DNA of 60,751 bases, from NCBI RefSeq assembly GCF_014904705.1, contig NZ_JACZCQ010000017.1, positions 1 to 60,751 on the forward strand, written 5' to 3'. The position numbers and the translations under genes were made by a program. The DNA is from Nisaea sediminum (GTDB lineage Bacteria; Pseudomonadota; Alphaproteobacteria; Thalassobaculales; Thalassobaculaceae). The notes beneath the pieces are model-generated. The model was not told the DNA's origin. It was given only the letters and a program-made list of their open reading frames with translations, and searched no databases. This document shows, piece by piece, positions 43,557 through 51,848 of this stretch. Each line of letters opens with the position of its first letter. Within the stretch, counting starts at the first letter, position 1.

Positions 43557-44285
43557 TCAACGACGGTCCTCATTTGCGGATTTGGACATCGCGGCAGAGA
43601 CGATTTTAGATACTGCTTCAGCGAGACGATCCGTAACAAATAGAATAGTTATCAAGAAACACAAAGCTGCTAGCCGAGTGCCTTTGTGATGGTCTAAGCA
43701 CTTCTTAAGATCGTCAATTTGATCGTATCCGGCGTTTTTATAGTTTTGCGCTGTGATCGATTTAGTGGTTTGTTCACCAGATCCCCTAACTCGTGCGAGG
43801 TTTCCGTCATATGTCGGTTCGCTAGAGGTTTTTATTTCATTTTCTTTTATTTCCACGATTCCGCATGTGGTGAAAAATCTTTCAATAAATGTCACTGAAG
43901 AGAAAATGACTTTAGTTGTCGATATGGAGAGATCATTTGCTTTTTTTAGCTTTATTGCTTCTCGCAGGTCCGGATCGATTAAAATTGCAGTTTGTTTAAT
44001 GATGACGTCTATTCGGTCAAAAATATTTCGAATAAGAAGTTCGTCAGATGTCATGTCGATGCGCTCGGAAGAAAGCATTAGTGTTGCCTGTAGAGCCGCG
44101 AGGTAACCAAGCGATCTGTTGCAGTTTTTCTTTGAAAAAAATGCTGCCGATTCAATTGCAGAGCTGAGAGGAGGGAAGGAATCGTACGTATTCATAAATG
44201 GCGAATTTGTCAGCTCTTCAACTGACAGTATATCGAGCATGTTTTTGTTCTTAATGTAAGAAAAATATAAATCAATAAGTGTCAT
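43557..44285 (-). CDS. AT-rich gene, tail-anchored-like protein
   Basis: 242 aa. Codon and base use is clearly richer in A and T than in its neighbours (many ATA, AAA, TTT), which suggests recent arrival. Mostly helical; one hydrophobic segment near the C-terminus (about 208-222, LAALCFLITILFVTD). No known motif. It stands alone on the minus strand. Confidence 0.55.
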   Translation of the reverse strand: MTLIDLYFSYIKNKNMLDILSVEELTNSPFMNTYDSFPPLSSAIESAAFFSKKNCNRSLGYLAALQATLMLSSERIDMTSDELLIRNIFDRIDVIIKQTAILIDPDLREAIKLKKANDLSISTTKVIFSSVTFIERFFTTCGIVEIKENEIKTSSEPTYDGNLARVRGSGEQTTKSITAQNYKNAGYDQIDDLKKCLDHHKGTRLAALCFLITILFVTDRLAEAVSKIVSAAMSKSANEDRR

Positions 44286-44474
44286 GCAATAGTTACTCTT
44301 CGCGAGGCAGTGAACTTAGAAAATGCCATATATTATTGCAGCATCTATCTCTCCGCAAAGGCTAAACTGAGTCCCCTCGCGTCGTGCCGGGTCTCCCTCC
44401 ATCCGGGTGACGCTTGTATGGCCTCCCAAACCGGCAATAGATCTTGCCGAAGCGAGAGCCAAGGAGTTGGACAC

Positions 44475-44759
44475 ATGACAATCCCCTTTGAAAAAGTGCT
44501 TGAGGAGCAGCTTGCAACCGATCCGGAGTTCCGGGCTGAGTACGAGAAACAGAAGCCGCTCAACGATCTGGTCATCGCTCTCATCAAGGCCCGAAAGAAA
44601 GCCGGGCTTACTCAAGAGCAGGTCGCAGCGCGGATGCATACGACCCAATCCGTGGTCGCACGGCTCGAAACAGGCGGAAGCAAGAAACCGAGTTTAGAGC
44701 TCGTCGCTCGATATGCTCAAGCAACCGGAAACCAGATAACCATCAGTCCGATGGGGTAG
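44475..44759 (+). CDS. XRE-family HTH protein, orphan HigA-like
   Basis: 94 aa, ATG 44475 with AAGGAG before it. C-terminal Cro/CI-type HTH (about 33-88: LIKARKKAGLTQEQVAARMHTTQSVVARLETG). The N-terminal part VLEEQLATDPEFRAEYEKQ is as in HigA-type antitoxins. No HigB-like toxin lies next to it, so it is an orphan antitoxin or a plain regulator. A partial copy of the repeated leader (about 44355-44410) is upstream. Confidence 0.75.
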   Translation: MTIPFEKVLEEQLATDPEFRAEYEKQKPLNDLVIALIKARKKAGLTQEQVAARMHTTQSVVARLETGGSKKPSLELVARYAQATGNQITISPMG

Positions 44760-44800
44760 GGCGGTCTCGCCCTGCCACCCGCCCAAGGATCTCGGTCGCA

Positions 44801-45570
44801 CCAGGCGCCCCGGGCGGTTCTCGCTCCGCTCGCGCGCGGCCGGCCGTGTGGCCGCCCGCTCAATCCGCGATCGCACGCGCTCGCGGACAACCGCCCTCGA
44901 TCGGTTATGATCGGCTTATGGGGGCCGATTCTCTCGTCAGCATTGAATCCGAAACAGCCGACCGGCTCGCCCGTGCGGGCTTCGCCGTGTCATTCTCAAG
45001 CGACATGCGCGCCTGGAAACAGGCGCTCGTCGCCGACAACCGCTTCGTCTCTCCGCATTTCGATCCGGATTTTACCGCGCCTGCCGGCGCGGCGTGGATC
45101 CGGATCACCGACAAACACACCGGCGCTCTTGCGGCCTGCCTTGCCTACCGGATCTATCCGGCGGCCGACTATCTCGAAATGGTCGAGAACGGCAGGATCT
45201 ATGTTGACGACCCCGCTGCGTGGGGATTCCGGCCGCACCGCCACGGGCTCGATCACATCGGCCTCGCCGGCCGGGTGATGAGCCGTGGCGGACTTCACAG
45301 CTTCGCGCCAGGTCACGCGCTCAGCTTCTGGATCTGCGGCATCGCCCTCGAGGTCGCGCTGCAGGAGCGCGTCGACCTTGCCGCCGGCATCACCTTGCCG
45401 GGACCACATGTGCCCCTGTCTTGGTACGGCTATCGGCACTCCGCGCACACAACCGTTCACGAGTGGCCGAATTTTCCCGGGCAACCTCACTCGATCGAGA
45501 TCGTATGGAGCCACACCGCAGAGATCCGCGAGGAGGTCGCGCGCCGGCGCCGGCTCATCGCCGGCATGCC
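44801..45570. repeat. 770-bp perfect direct repeat, copy 1
   Basis: Appears identical to 49456-50225, in the same orientation, with sharp ends. It includes a GC-rich leader and the first 217 codons of the GNAT-like gene. Confidence 0.9.
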
Positions 45571-45622
45571 TGGCGACGACCTGAAGGCCGTCGCGCACGA
45601 GTACCAGCGTCAATCAGGTTGA
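44918..45622 (+). CDS. GNAT-like family protein, member B2
   Basis: 234 aa from ATG 44918; an in-frame ATG at 44846 exists but would add a low-complexity start. Conserved stretches: FVSPHFDPDFTAPAGAAWIR, LAACLAYRIYPAADYLEM, LAGRVMSRGGLHSFAPGHAL, SFWICGIALEVALQERV, IEIVWSHTAEIREEVARRRR. Related to 38567 and identical to 49573 for 217 residues. Its own last 17 residues (GDDLKAVAHEYQRQSG) differ from copy 2. Acyltransferase-like fold is suggested, not shown. Confidence 0.6.
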   Translation: MGADSLVSIESETADRLARAGFAVSFSSDMRAWKQALVADNRFVSPHFDPDFTAPAGAAWIRITDKHTGALAACLAYRIYPAADYLEMVENGRIYVDDPAAWGFRPHRHGLDHIGLAGRVMSRGGLHSFAPGHALSFWICGIALEVALQERVDLAAGITLPGPHVPLSWYGYRHSAHTTVHEWPNFPGQPHSIEIVWSHTAEIREEVARRRRLIAGMPGDDLKAVAHEYQRQSG

Positions 45623-45675
45623 CGCGAGCCGATCGGCTGCCACTTTCTCCAAGAGACATAGATCGGAGACAGTTA

Positions 45676-45849
45676 ATGTTCGGCGCCGTTCGCCTCAAAG
45701 AAGCCTCGTACTGGATCCATCTAACGTGTTCCAAATGCGAAAGGCGCGGTCGCTTGAAGCGCGACCGCCTGCTCGGATTATATGATCCAGATACGGCAAT
45801 GCCCGATTTGCTGAAGGAACTCGCTAAACCGTGCCCGCGACTTGATTAG
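45676..45849 (+). CDS. Small zinc-ribbon-like protein
   Basis: 57 aa, ATG 45676 with GGAG upstream. HLTCSKCERRGRLKRDRLLGLY and a final CPRLD match a short protein type common in alphaproteobacteria, with a Cys pair and a third Cys near the end. Function unknown. Confidence 0.55.
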   Translation: MFGAVRLKEASYWIHLTCSKCERRGRLKRDRLLGLYDPDTAMPDLLKELAKPCPRLD

Positions 45850-45878
45850 CTGTTCGGCAATGATCCCTGTGGCGCTCA

Positions 45879-46715
45879 TTATGACGTTCGTCGCGATTCC
45901 GCGCGGGCGTCGGGCTGATCAGCCGCATCGCCTAAGTACTTTCTGATCTGGCGACTGAGATGAAGGCCTTGGGACGTGAAACGCCAATCCTTCAAGCTAT
46001 TCGTAAATAAACCAACCGCGACAAGGCCTATAAATGCCGCCGCCAACACAAGAGTTATTTCTTTGTTGCCGATTTGTCGCTCTGATAGATCTGAAATAAA
46101 AAACAAAGTGAATAATGGAATGGTTAAACAAAATAAAAACGATATAGCGGTTGCTCGCATTCTGAAAAGAAGCGGCTTCTGTAGACGAAGTGGATCCGTG
46201 GATATTATCCTTGATATTGCACTTTCTTGCACTGCAAGGTGTTTTTCGCTCAGTCGCAGATAGGCATATTGCGTCCGAGAGTCTGGATTATAGCCCAGAA
46301 GACAAAGAATTTCTGCTTTCGAAAGGGAGATTAGCAGCGCCGCATCGTCATCATCGCCAGCCAGCGTTGCTTTGAGAGCAGCCCGGATCGCGGCCGATTC
46401 CTCCCTTTTTTCCGGATCGACATTTCCTGCTTTTTCATACCAACTGAGAAGATCCAGTTGAACTTTGTCTGGTATGTCCTCCGCCGAAGTGTCGCCTAGG
46501 ACCGCCTCTGCATGCCGCTTGGCATTTTCGCTTTTCTTGCTGTTCACCCATTGCTGAACACGTTCGCCCCAATGGTCTCCGTAGGCTTTTGCAGCCGGGC
46601 CAAACAGCGCTTTGATCGGGTGTACTTCAGAAACCGTCTTTGCCACCTGCGCGACACTCTCCGCCTGGGCGATCGCATCACTTTCTTCTTTTTCGTCGCT
46701 TCCTTCGTTCTCCAT
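45879..46715 (-). CDS. Two-pass membrane protein, intact member of family C
   Basis: 278 aa. A helical charged N-terminal domain (SVAQVAKTVSEVHPIKALFGPAAKAYGD, then WVNSKKSENAKRHAEAVLGD and DLLSWYEKAGNVDP) and two membrane segments (about 186-205 and 218-238). The cytoplasmic tail is about 40 residues. This is the intact paralog of the gene split by the insertion element at 50.5-54.4 kb. Function unknown. Confidence 0.6.
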   Translation of the reverse strand: MENEGSDEKEESDAIAQAESVAQVAKTVSEVHPIKALFGPAAKAYGDHWGERVQQWVNSKKSENAKRHAEAVLGDTSAEDIPDKVQLDLLSWYEKAGNVDPEKREESAAIRAALKATLAGDDDDAALLISLSKAEILCLLGYNPDSRTQYAYLRLSEKHLAVQESAISRIISTDPLRLQKPLLFRMRATAISFLFCLTIPLFTLFFISDLSERQIGNKEITLVLAAAFIGLVAVGLFTNSLKDWRFTSQGLHLSRQIRKYLGDAADQPDARAESRRTS

Positions 46716-47086
46716 TTCACAGCCTTATTCTGGAATTTGCTCAACAAATGGGAGAGTTATCGTAAGGCCGGATTACCAGCTCAGTCCATAAGGCCTTCGC
46801 CCTAGCTCTCGCATCCGCTCGGTGCGGGAAAGGGAGGCCTTCTGAGACCACACACCCTGAAGTCGCCGACGGCTTTTTCTAATTTAATCAGCTTTATCCA
46901 TACATCTAAGTTCCTGAAAACACGTGTTTTGGGGATAAGATTGCTGGAGACGTCCACAGCCCTTTGCCCGTAATATTGATTGGACGGTCGGGTTGCATAG
47001 ACATCGAGGCCCGTTTCAGCACGGGTCAATCCGCCGGCCGGGAAAGGAGGGCTTGAGCTATCCCCCTGACACTATGGCCGCTTAAA

Positions 47087-47152
47087 GTGGTCGAGTTGTT
47101 GGTGTTGCTCCTGGAACTGATCTGTTTGTTATTCGAGCAAATCGACTTCTAG
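47087..47152 (+). CDS. Possible 21-aa hydrophobic peptide
   Basis: GTG start three nt after the stop of a ten-codon frame that has AAAGGAGG before it, so coupled translation is possible. Product VVELLVLLLELICLLFEQIDF is a single hydrophobic helix, like type I toxin peptides in style. No antisense RNA can be shown. Confidence 0.25.
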   Translation: MVELLVLLLELICLLFEQIDF

Positions 47153-47181
47153 GCGGGAAAGACACCGTTGAAAATGGAAAG

Positions 47182-47222
47182 GCCCCCGCCCGAGAACTCG
47201 ACCTTCTCATGAGCGGGGGCCT
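47182..47222 (+). terminator. Hairpin GGCCCCCGC/GCGGGGGCC
   Basis: Nine-bp perfect arms around a 23-nt loop. The loop contains AACTCGACC, which can pair with GGTCGAGTT at the start of the hydrophobic peptide frame. Little T tract. Confidence 0.45.
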
Positions 47223-47357
47223 CACTATTGGAGGGTTTCAGCTAACCCCCTGACATTCACAAAATTATCGACGTGCAACGTCTGCCACAAGTTCTATTCG
47301 TGGATCTCGCTCAGAACGGGAAACGGGCGTGGACGGCTGAGCCGACCGTCCAGGCGA

Positions 47358-48023
47358 CTACCCGCCAAGGATCTCATCGTAGGTCACCGGCGACCAGGAT
47401 TCCGCGGACCGATCGTATTGCTGGAATGATCCGTTTCTCACACTGAAAATTCGAAGATCAGGAAAGTCCGTCACGACGTCGGCCAAATCGATGTCATCCT
47501 CGTACTCGGACGGGATACAGCCGCCAAATCCGTCTGACATCGATATTTTTTTTCTCACTTTGATAGGCTCAAATACGAAAAGACCGATAGTTCGGTAGTT
47601 CTTTACACGCCACTCGTTCATCGTCTGCCGACCGTCGAGGCTTCTAGCGCAACTCGCGGGTGTTGGTTCAAGTCCGCCCGAGGCGAACTCGCCAGTTGTC
47701 GGGTCTTCATGAGATCCGTCATCGGTAGGGCCCACACGGAGAACGCACCCTTGGTCATCGATATCGACGATTAGGCCGACCGATCCACAGGCATTGGCCG
47801 AACCAGGATCGGCGCCCTGAGACGGTCCCCGATCTCCTGCCTGAATTGTGCAGAACGCGAGTGACACTCCGGACAAGGTCCTGGCGTTGCGAAGATCGTC
47901 CGGATAGACCCATTTTTGGGTGCTCATCGGCGTCGAAAAATGTATGAGCAGCGCTTCGCGATCGCGGAGAAAATGACGGACTGAAAACTCATCGGGCAAT
48001 GTATCCGGGCACTCCTGAGACAT
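47358..48023 (-). CDS. Uncharacterised acidic protein
   Basis: 221 aa, ATG 48023. Acidic, beta-rich look, six Cys, no membrane segment. I recognise no family. It is alone on the minus strand, head to head with leader copy B. Confidence 0.5.
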   Translation of the reverse strand: MSQECPDTLPDEFSVRHFLRDREALLIHFSTPMSTQKWVYPDDLRNARTLSGVSLAFCTIQAGDRGPSQGADPGSANACGSVGLIVDIDDQGCVLRVGPTDDGSHEDPTTGEFASGGLEPTPASCARSLDGRQTMNEWRVKNYRTIGLFVFEPIKVRKKISMSDGFGGCIPSEYEDDIDLADVVTDFPDLRIFSVRNGSFQQYDRSAESWSPVTYDEILGG

Positions 48024-48069
48024 TACTCGGTCTCTCCTCTCGTTTTTCGACGACCATCTTATCCTTTTT

Positions 48070-48351
48070 CCTCCCTTTGGGGAGGAGCGGGTTCCTTAAA
48101 TCTCGCTACCGCTTGGTGCGGGGAGGGGACGCTGCCCCCTCCCCACAAAGGCTGAACTCGGTCCCCTCGCGTCGTTCCGGGTCTCCCCAGGTTTCGGGCC
48201 AAGGCCCTGCAACCGGCCGCGCCGCGGCCCCCTGAAGGGTGGGTGATACCCCTCCCGGAACGCCGGCCTTTCACCCCACCCCCCGCTCCTCGCCGGAGAG
48301 GCAGGGTTGCAGTTGTGAACAGCAACCCAGCCAACATTGAAGGGGCAGAAC
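48070..48351 (+). repeat. Repeated structured leader, copy B
   Basis: About 280 nt, nearly the same as 57480-57761. It begins with CCTCCC/GGGGAGG, continues with CTGCCCCCTCCCCACAAAGG, GGTCTCCCCAGGTTTCGGG and CGCTCCTCGCCGGAGAGGC, and ends with hairpin GGGTTGC/GCAACCC and AGGGGCAGAAC before the ATG. Confidence 0.85.
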
Positions 48352-48723
48352 ATGACCGGCACTGAAATCATCGTCCTTCCGTCCGCAGCGAATGATCGCG
48401 CGCAGCACTGGACCAATCTCAATTCGGCTGCACAAAACCGCGCAGTATGTTCGGAGCGGCCCGCCTATGAGAGCCAGCATCGGACCTTCTGGGAGGTCAA
48501 CGAGGAACTGTATCTCGACGCCTTGGAGGTACTGCCCCCGCTCAAACTGGCCCATGATCATTTCGTGATGCGCGAGCTACTGACCGAGGACATCACGACC
48601 GCGTATTTCGAAATGCAGGGCCGCTACTTCTGTGGATATATCCGCCTTGGCTCCTATGTCGATGACATGGCCGCGCTCAGAAAAAAGGCCCGCGAAATCA
48701 TCTCTTCCGCGCAATCCGCTTGA
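48352..48723 (+). CDS. DUF1419-like protein
   Basis: 123 aa. YLDALEVLPPLKLAHDHFVM, RELLTEDITTAYFEMQGRYF and CGYIRL resemble DUF1419, a small family on rhizobial plasmids. Function unknown. Starts ATGACCGGC like ardC, right behind the repeated leader. Confidence 0.65.
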   Translation: MTGTEIIVLPSAANDRAQHWTNLNSAAQNRAVCSERPAYESQHRTFWEVNEELYLDALEVLPPLKLAHDHFVMRELLTEDITTAYFEMQGRYFCGYIRLGSYVDDMAALRKKAREIISSAQSA

Positions 48724-48754
48724 TATTCGTTGGCAAAAATGACAACATATCGCC

Positions 48755-49102
48755 ATGAGTGAGCAGCAAAGACAAATCTCTTGGATCAACGCCGCGCGGA
48801 AGGATTTCTCAAAGTTTCCTTCCGATGCGCAGCGGCGGATCCGGCAGGCTTTGACCGTCGCGACCTACGGTCAGAAAGCCGATATCGCGAAGCCGATGAA
48901 AGGCTTCACCGATGGGGTGTTCGAGGTCGCGTTGAAGCATCGCGGCGATGCCTATCGAACGGTCTACGCGGTGAAGATCGATGACGATATCTGGGTTCTA
49001 CACGCATTCCAGAAAAAGTCTGTGAGCGGAATCAAGACGCCGAAACCCGATATCGATCTGATCCGCGAGCGGCTGGCACGACTGAAGGAGAAATTGAAAT
49101 GA
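48755..49102 (+). CDS. higB: HigB-type toxin (RelE superfamily, Gp49-like)
   Basis: 115 aa. ISWINAARKDFSKFPSDAQR, PMKGFTDGVFEVALKHRGDA and YRTVYAVKIDDDIWVLHAFQ followed by KKS are the pattern of phage Gp49-like HigB toxins, ribosome-dependent mRNA interferases. The toxin gene comes first and overlaps the antitoxin by four nt, the usual HigBA order. Helps to keep the plasmid in the population. Confidence 0.87.
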   Translation: MSEQQRQISWINAARKDFSKFPSDAQRRIRQALTVATYGQKADIAKPMKGFTDGVFEVALKHRGDAYRTVYAVKIDDDIWVLHAFQKKSVSGIKTPKPDIDLIRERLARLKEKLK

Positions 49103-49434
49103 CAGACAAAGACGACGATTTCGAACTGATCCGGGGTTCCGGAAATGTGTTTAAGGATTTTGGCGATCCCGACGCGGATATCCTGCAGCTGAAATCCAAA
49201 CTCGCGGCAGAGATCATCGGCGTTCTGGACGGCCGGGGGCTCTCCGTTCGCAAGGCCCAGGAGCTGACCGGCTTCTCCGCTGCGGACTTCTCTCGTATCC
49301 GCAACGTCCGACTGGATAGGTTCACCATCGACCGCCTTATGGCGATCCTTAACAAGCTGGATCAGAAGGTTGAAGTCAGCGTAACCGTGAGCGCTACTAA
49401 ACCTGCTCAGGAGGCGCACGCTCACGCGATGTGA
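49099..49434 (+). CDS. higA: HigA-type antitoxin (XRE HTH)
   Basis: 111 aa. HTH about residues 35-85 (LKSKLAAEIIGVLDGRGLSVRKAQELTGFSAADFSRIRN), as in the HTH_37 antitoxins paired with Gp49-like toxins. ATGA overlap with the toxin gene. It would block the toxin and repress the operon. Confidence 0.87.
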   Translation: MTDKDDDFELIRGSGNVFKDFGDPDADILQLKSKLAAEIIGVLDGRGLSVRKAQELTGFSAADFSRIRNVRLDRFTIDRLMAILNKLDQKVEVSVTVSATKPAQEAHAHAM

Positions 49435-49455
49435 GGCGTGCCCGACTGAGGTCAG

Positions 49456-50225
49456 CCAGGCGCCCCGGGCGGTTCTCGCTCCGCTCGCGCGCGGCCGGCC
49501 GTGTGGCCGCCCGCTCAATCCGCGATCGCACGCGCTCGCGGACAACCGCCCTCGATCGGTTATGATCGGCTTATGGGGGCCGATTCTCTCGTCAGCATTG
49601 AATCCGAAACAGCCGACCGGCTCGCCCGTGCGGGCTTCGCCGTGTCATTCTCAAGCGACATGCGCGCCTGGAAACAGGCGCTCGTCGCCGACAACCGCTT
49701 CGTCTCTCCGCATTTCGATCCGGATTTTACCGCGCCTGCCGGCGCGGCGTGGATCCGGATCACCGACAAACACACCGGCGCTCTTGCGGCCTGCCTTGCC
49801 TACCGGATCTATCCGGCGGCCGACTATCTCGAAATGGTCGAGAACGGCAGGATCTATGTTGACGACCCCGCTGCGTGGGGATTCCGGCCGCACCGCCACG
49901 GGCTCGATCACATCGGCCTCGCCGGCCGGGTGATGAGCCGTGGCGGACTTCACAGCTTCGCGCCAGGTCACGCGCTCAGCTTCTGGATCTGCGGCATCGC
50001 CCTCGAGGTCGCGCTGCAGGAGCGCGTCGACCTTGCCGCCGGCATCACCTTGCCGGGACCACATGTGCCCCTGTCTTGGTACGGCTATCGGCACTCCGCG
50101 CACACAACCGTTCACGAGTGGCCGAATTTTCCCGGGCAACCTCACTCGATCGAGATCGTATGGAGCCACACCGCAGAGATCCGCGAGGAGGTCGCGCGCC
50201 GGCGCCGGCTCATCGCCGGCATGCC
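49456..50225. repeat. 770-bp perfect direct repeat, copy 2
   Basis: Appears identical to 44801-45570, shifted by 4655 nt. It starts 21 nt after the higA stop. Confidence 0.9.
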
Positions 50226-50289
50226 GAAAGCGAAGCTTGGCGAGATTGCCCGTGAGTATGAGCGCTGCCGCGTTTCCCCGTACAATTAG
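49573..50289 (+). CDS. GNAT-like family protein, member B3
   Basis: 238 aa. Residues 1-217 identical to the protein at 44918; the last 21 (KAKLGEIAREYERCRVSPYN end) are different although of similar character. It is the second copy made by the 770-bp duplication, with an older, different C-terminus. Overlaps the disrupted gene on the other strand by four nt. Confidence 0.6.
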   Translation: MGADSLVSIESETADRLARAGFAVSFSSDMRAWKQALVADNRFVSPHFDPDFTAPAGAAWIRITDKHTGALAACLAYRIYPAADYLEMVENGRIYVDDPAAWGFRPHRHGLDHIGLAGRVMSRGGLHSFAPGHALSFWICGIALEVALQERVDLAAGITLPGPHVPLSWYGYRHSAHTTVHEWPNFPGQPHSIEIVWSHTAEIREEVARRRRLIAGMPKAKLGEIAREYERCRVSPYN

Positions 50290-50504
50290 GAGCGTGGCGG
50301 CTGATCTAAATACTCTGCGATCAGCGCTGCTATGTGGCGCCCTTTTTTAGTAAAACGAATAAGCCGAATCAAAAATAATGCAATCATTAAAATGACTGTA
50401 AGTGTGCTAGCTACATATGGCCACCTTTGATCTTCAAAATTACCTTTTAATAAATCGGGTATGGGGCTTCTATTGAGGTTTCCGTCAATTATAACCTCAG
50501 TCAT
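50286..50504 (-). pseudogene. 3' part of a family C gene cut by the insertion element
   Basis: The frame encodes a membrane segment (about 29-47) and the end LIRFTKKGRHIAALIAEYLDQPP. This lines up with DWRFTSQGLHLSRQIRKYLGDAADQP at the end of the intact protein at 45879. The frame continues upstream to the element border at 50511. It could still be made as a 72-aa peptide from the internal ATG. Confidence 0.6.
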
Positions 50505-50799
50505 TACTGGACGGGATTATCCCCTTGAAGCAAGTAGCGCTGAGCGCGCATAGGTAAGACGCCTTACCGGAGTTGAGCGGATGTCCGCTCAAGCTTCTTG
50601 TCGAGTAATTTTGTGCTCTTTGGATTTATCGCTTACGTAAGCGACTGATGATTGGGTGTCGAAATTGGGAGTACGTCCTCCCAGCTTTTTGTTGACTTTT
50701 TTTTTTAACTAATTAATTAACTCTGTAGGCTTAGCCTACGAAGTCACCGTGGTTGTGGCTGCACGAGGTCGGGACGGAGACGTCTCGGCCTTTGTGTTA

Positions 50800-51624
50800 T
50801 CAGGCCTTTCGCTGAACGAGGTCGAAGCAGCTATACTTAATACCGAGCGCGGCTAGCTGATCCTCACTAAGGTAGCAATCGATCAACTTTTTGTCTTCCA
50901 CGAGCCGGGCGTATGTCCGGTTTCCGACGTGGTATCCGCCCATGCACATTGGCCAAAGAAACAAATCAGCGAATTGTGCCATCGGCGACGACTTCCGCTT
51001 AGTGTCGAAATCGTACAGCGTCTGACCGAATTGCTCCGGCGTCAGCGGTCCATATTTCCCCGAGTTGGACGTGTCGAACGGCATGCCCTCGGATTTCAAT
51101 GATTCGAAGTAGGCACGGAGCAATCGATCTTCCGGCTTGTTGCATCGCTCAGGGTATACGTTGAGCTTTCTGCCGCGCTCAATTGCGCACTTTGCGGCTC
51201 TTTCTACGGCGACAGCGAACGCGGTTTTGCAGAGATCCCAGGGCCGGCGACCGTACCGTTCATAATATCGGTGGTTATAACCGGGACGATCAACGACGCA
51301 GGCGATGCCGATGATCGGAGCATCACGCATAAGGCAGTACAGTTCTTCGTAGAACGCAGAGCGCTCTTCTTCGTCAGCATCATCGAGCCACAAAAAATCT
51401 TCGGTGCGCGCTCGAATATCCGCAGAGTGGAGCGGCTTTCCTGTGATGTTCCACTTTTTCATGAAGGCAGCATGCATGGCACGGGCTTGCTGTTCTTCGT
51501 CATCGTTAACGATGACGCCGCCGAGAGCGAACCAGTCGTTCCCGTGCTTTGCTCGTTTGCCCGGCTTGCGGTCTGGGCGACGCGTCCCCGAATCATCGAG
51601 ATAGAAGTTTAGCGTGCTTACCAT
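50800..51624 (-). CDS. DUF3800 protein (cargo)
   Basis: 274 aa, ATG 51624. Starts with STLNFYLDDSG (D10, D11), then WFALGGVIVND and later AQFADLFLWPM, the acidic-residue signature of DUF3800, thought to have an RNase-H-like fold. Often found in mobile and defence regions. Biochemical role unproven. Confidence 0.75.
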   Translation of the reverse strand: MVSTLNFYLDDSGTRRPDRKPGKRAKHGNDWFALGGVIVNDDEEQQARAMHAAFMKKWNITGKPLHSADIRARTEDFLWLDDADEEERSAFYEELYCLMRDAPIIGIACVVDRPGYNHRYYERYGRRPWDLCKTAFAVAVERAAKCAIERGRKLNVYPERCNKPEDRLLRAYFESLKSEGMPFDTSNSGKYGPLTPEQFGQTLYDFDTKRKSSPMAQFADLFLWPMCMGGYHVGNRTYARLVEDKKLIDCYLSEDQLAALGIKYSCFDLVQRKA

Positions 51625-51677
51625 TGTAGCAACCTTACATGAGGATGGGGCCACCTTCCGAGATGGCCCCATCTGGA

Positions 51678-51848
51678 TCAGCGCCGCTTGCTCGGGCGCT
51701 GCCCTTTCGTCTCGTCCTGGCCGAGCGCTGAAGCCGCGAGCGACTTCACCTGCTTCGGTGTTGGTTTCGTGCGCCCCGCCAACACGTCGCTGGCGAGCGA
51801 CGAGATACGCGGGCTGGTTTGCTTATTCGGTTTCTTCGTGGTCGGCAT
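51678..51848 (-). CDS. Small basic protein (cargo)
   Basis: 56 aa, ATG 51848 with a strong AAGGAGG site. Basic, Lys/Ser-rich (PRISSLASDVLAGRTKPTPKQVKSLAASAL). No known family. It stands upstream of the DUF3800 gene on the same strand and may share its transcript. The region 51849-52350 holds no supported gene, only small palindromes such as ACAACATGTTGT (52192). Confidence 0.6.
   Translation of the reverse strand: MPTTKKPNKQTSPRISSLASDVLAGRTKPTPKQVKSLAASALGQDETKGQRPSKRR

Larger units (their letters stand above)
46716..47357. other. 642-nt stretch without a clear gene
   Basis: It holds a fragment similar to the repeated leader (about 46805-46835), a strong ribosome-site-like AAAGGAGG (47043), a possible short hydrophobic frame (47087-47152), and a GC-rich terminator-like hairpin at 47182-47222. 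AGCTAWCCCCCTGACA occurs twice (about 47056 and 47240). It may be a small-peptide or small-RNA locus. Confidence 0.4.

Noticed and set aside
44846-44917. Longer N-terminus (24 residues) for the GNAT-like gene
   Set aside because: The added part is low-complexity, comes from a GC-rich leader and has no match in the paralog at 38567; ATG 44918 is preferred.
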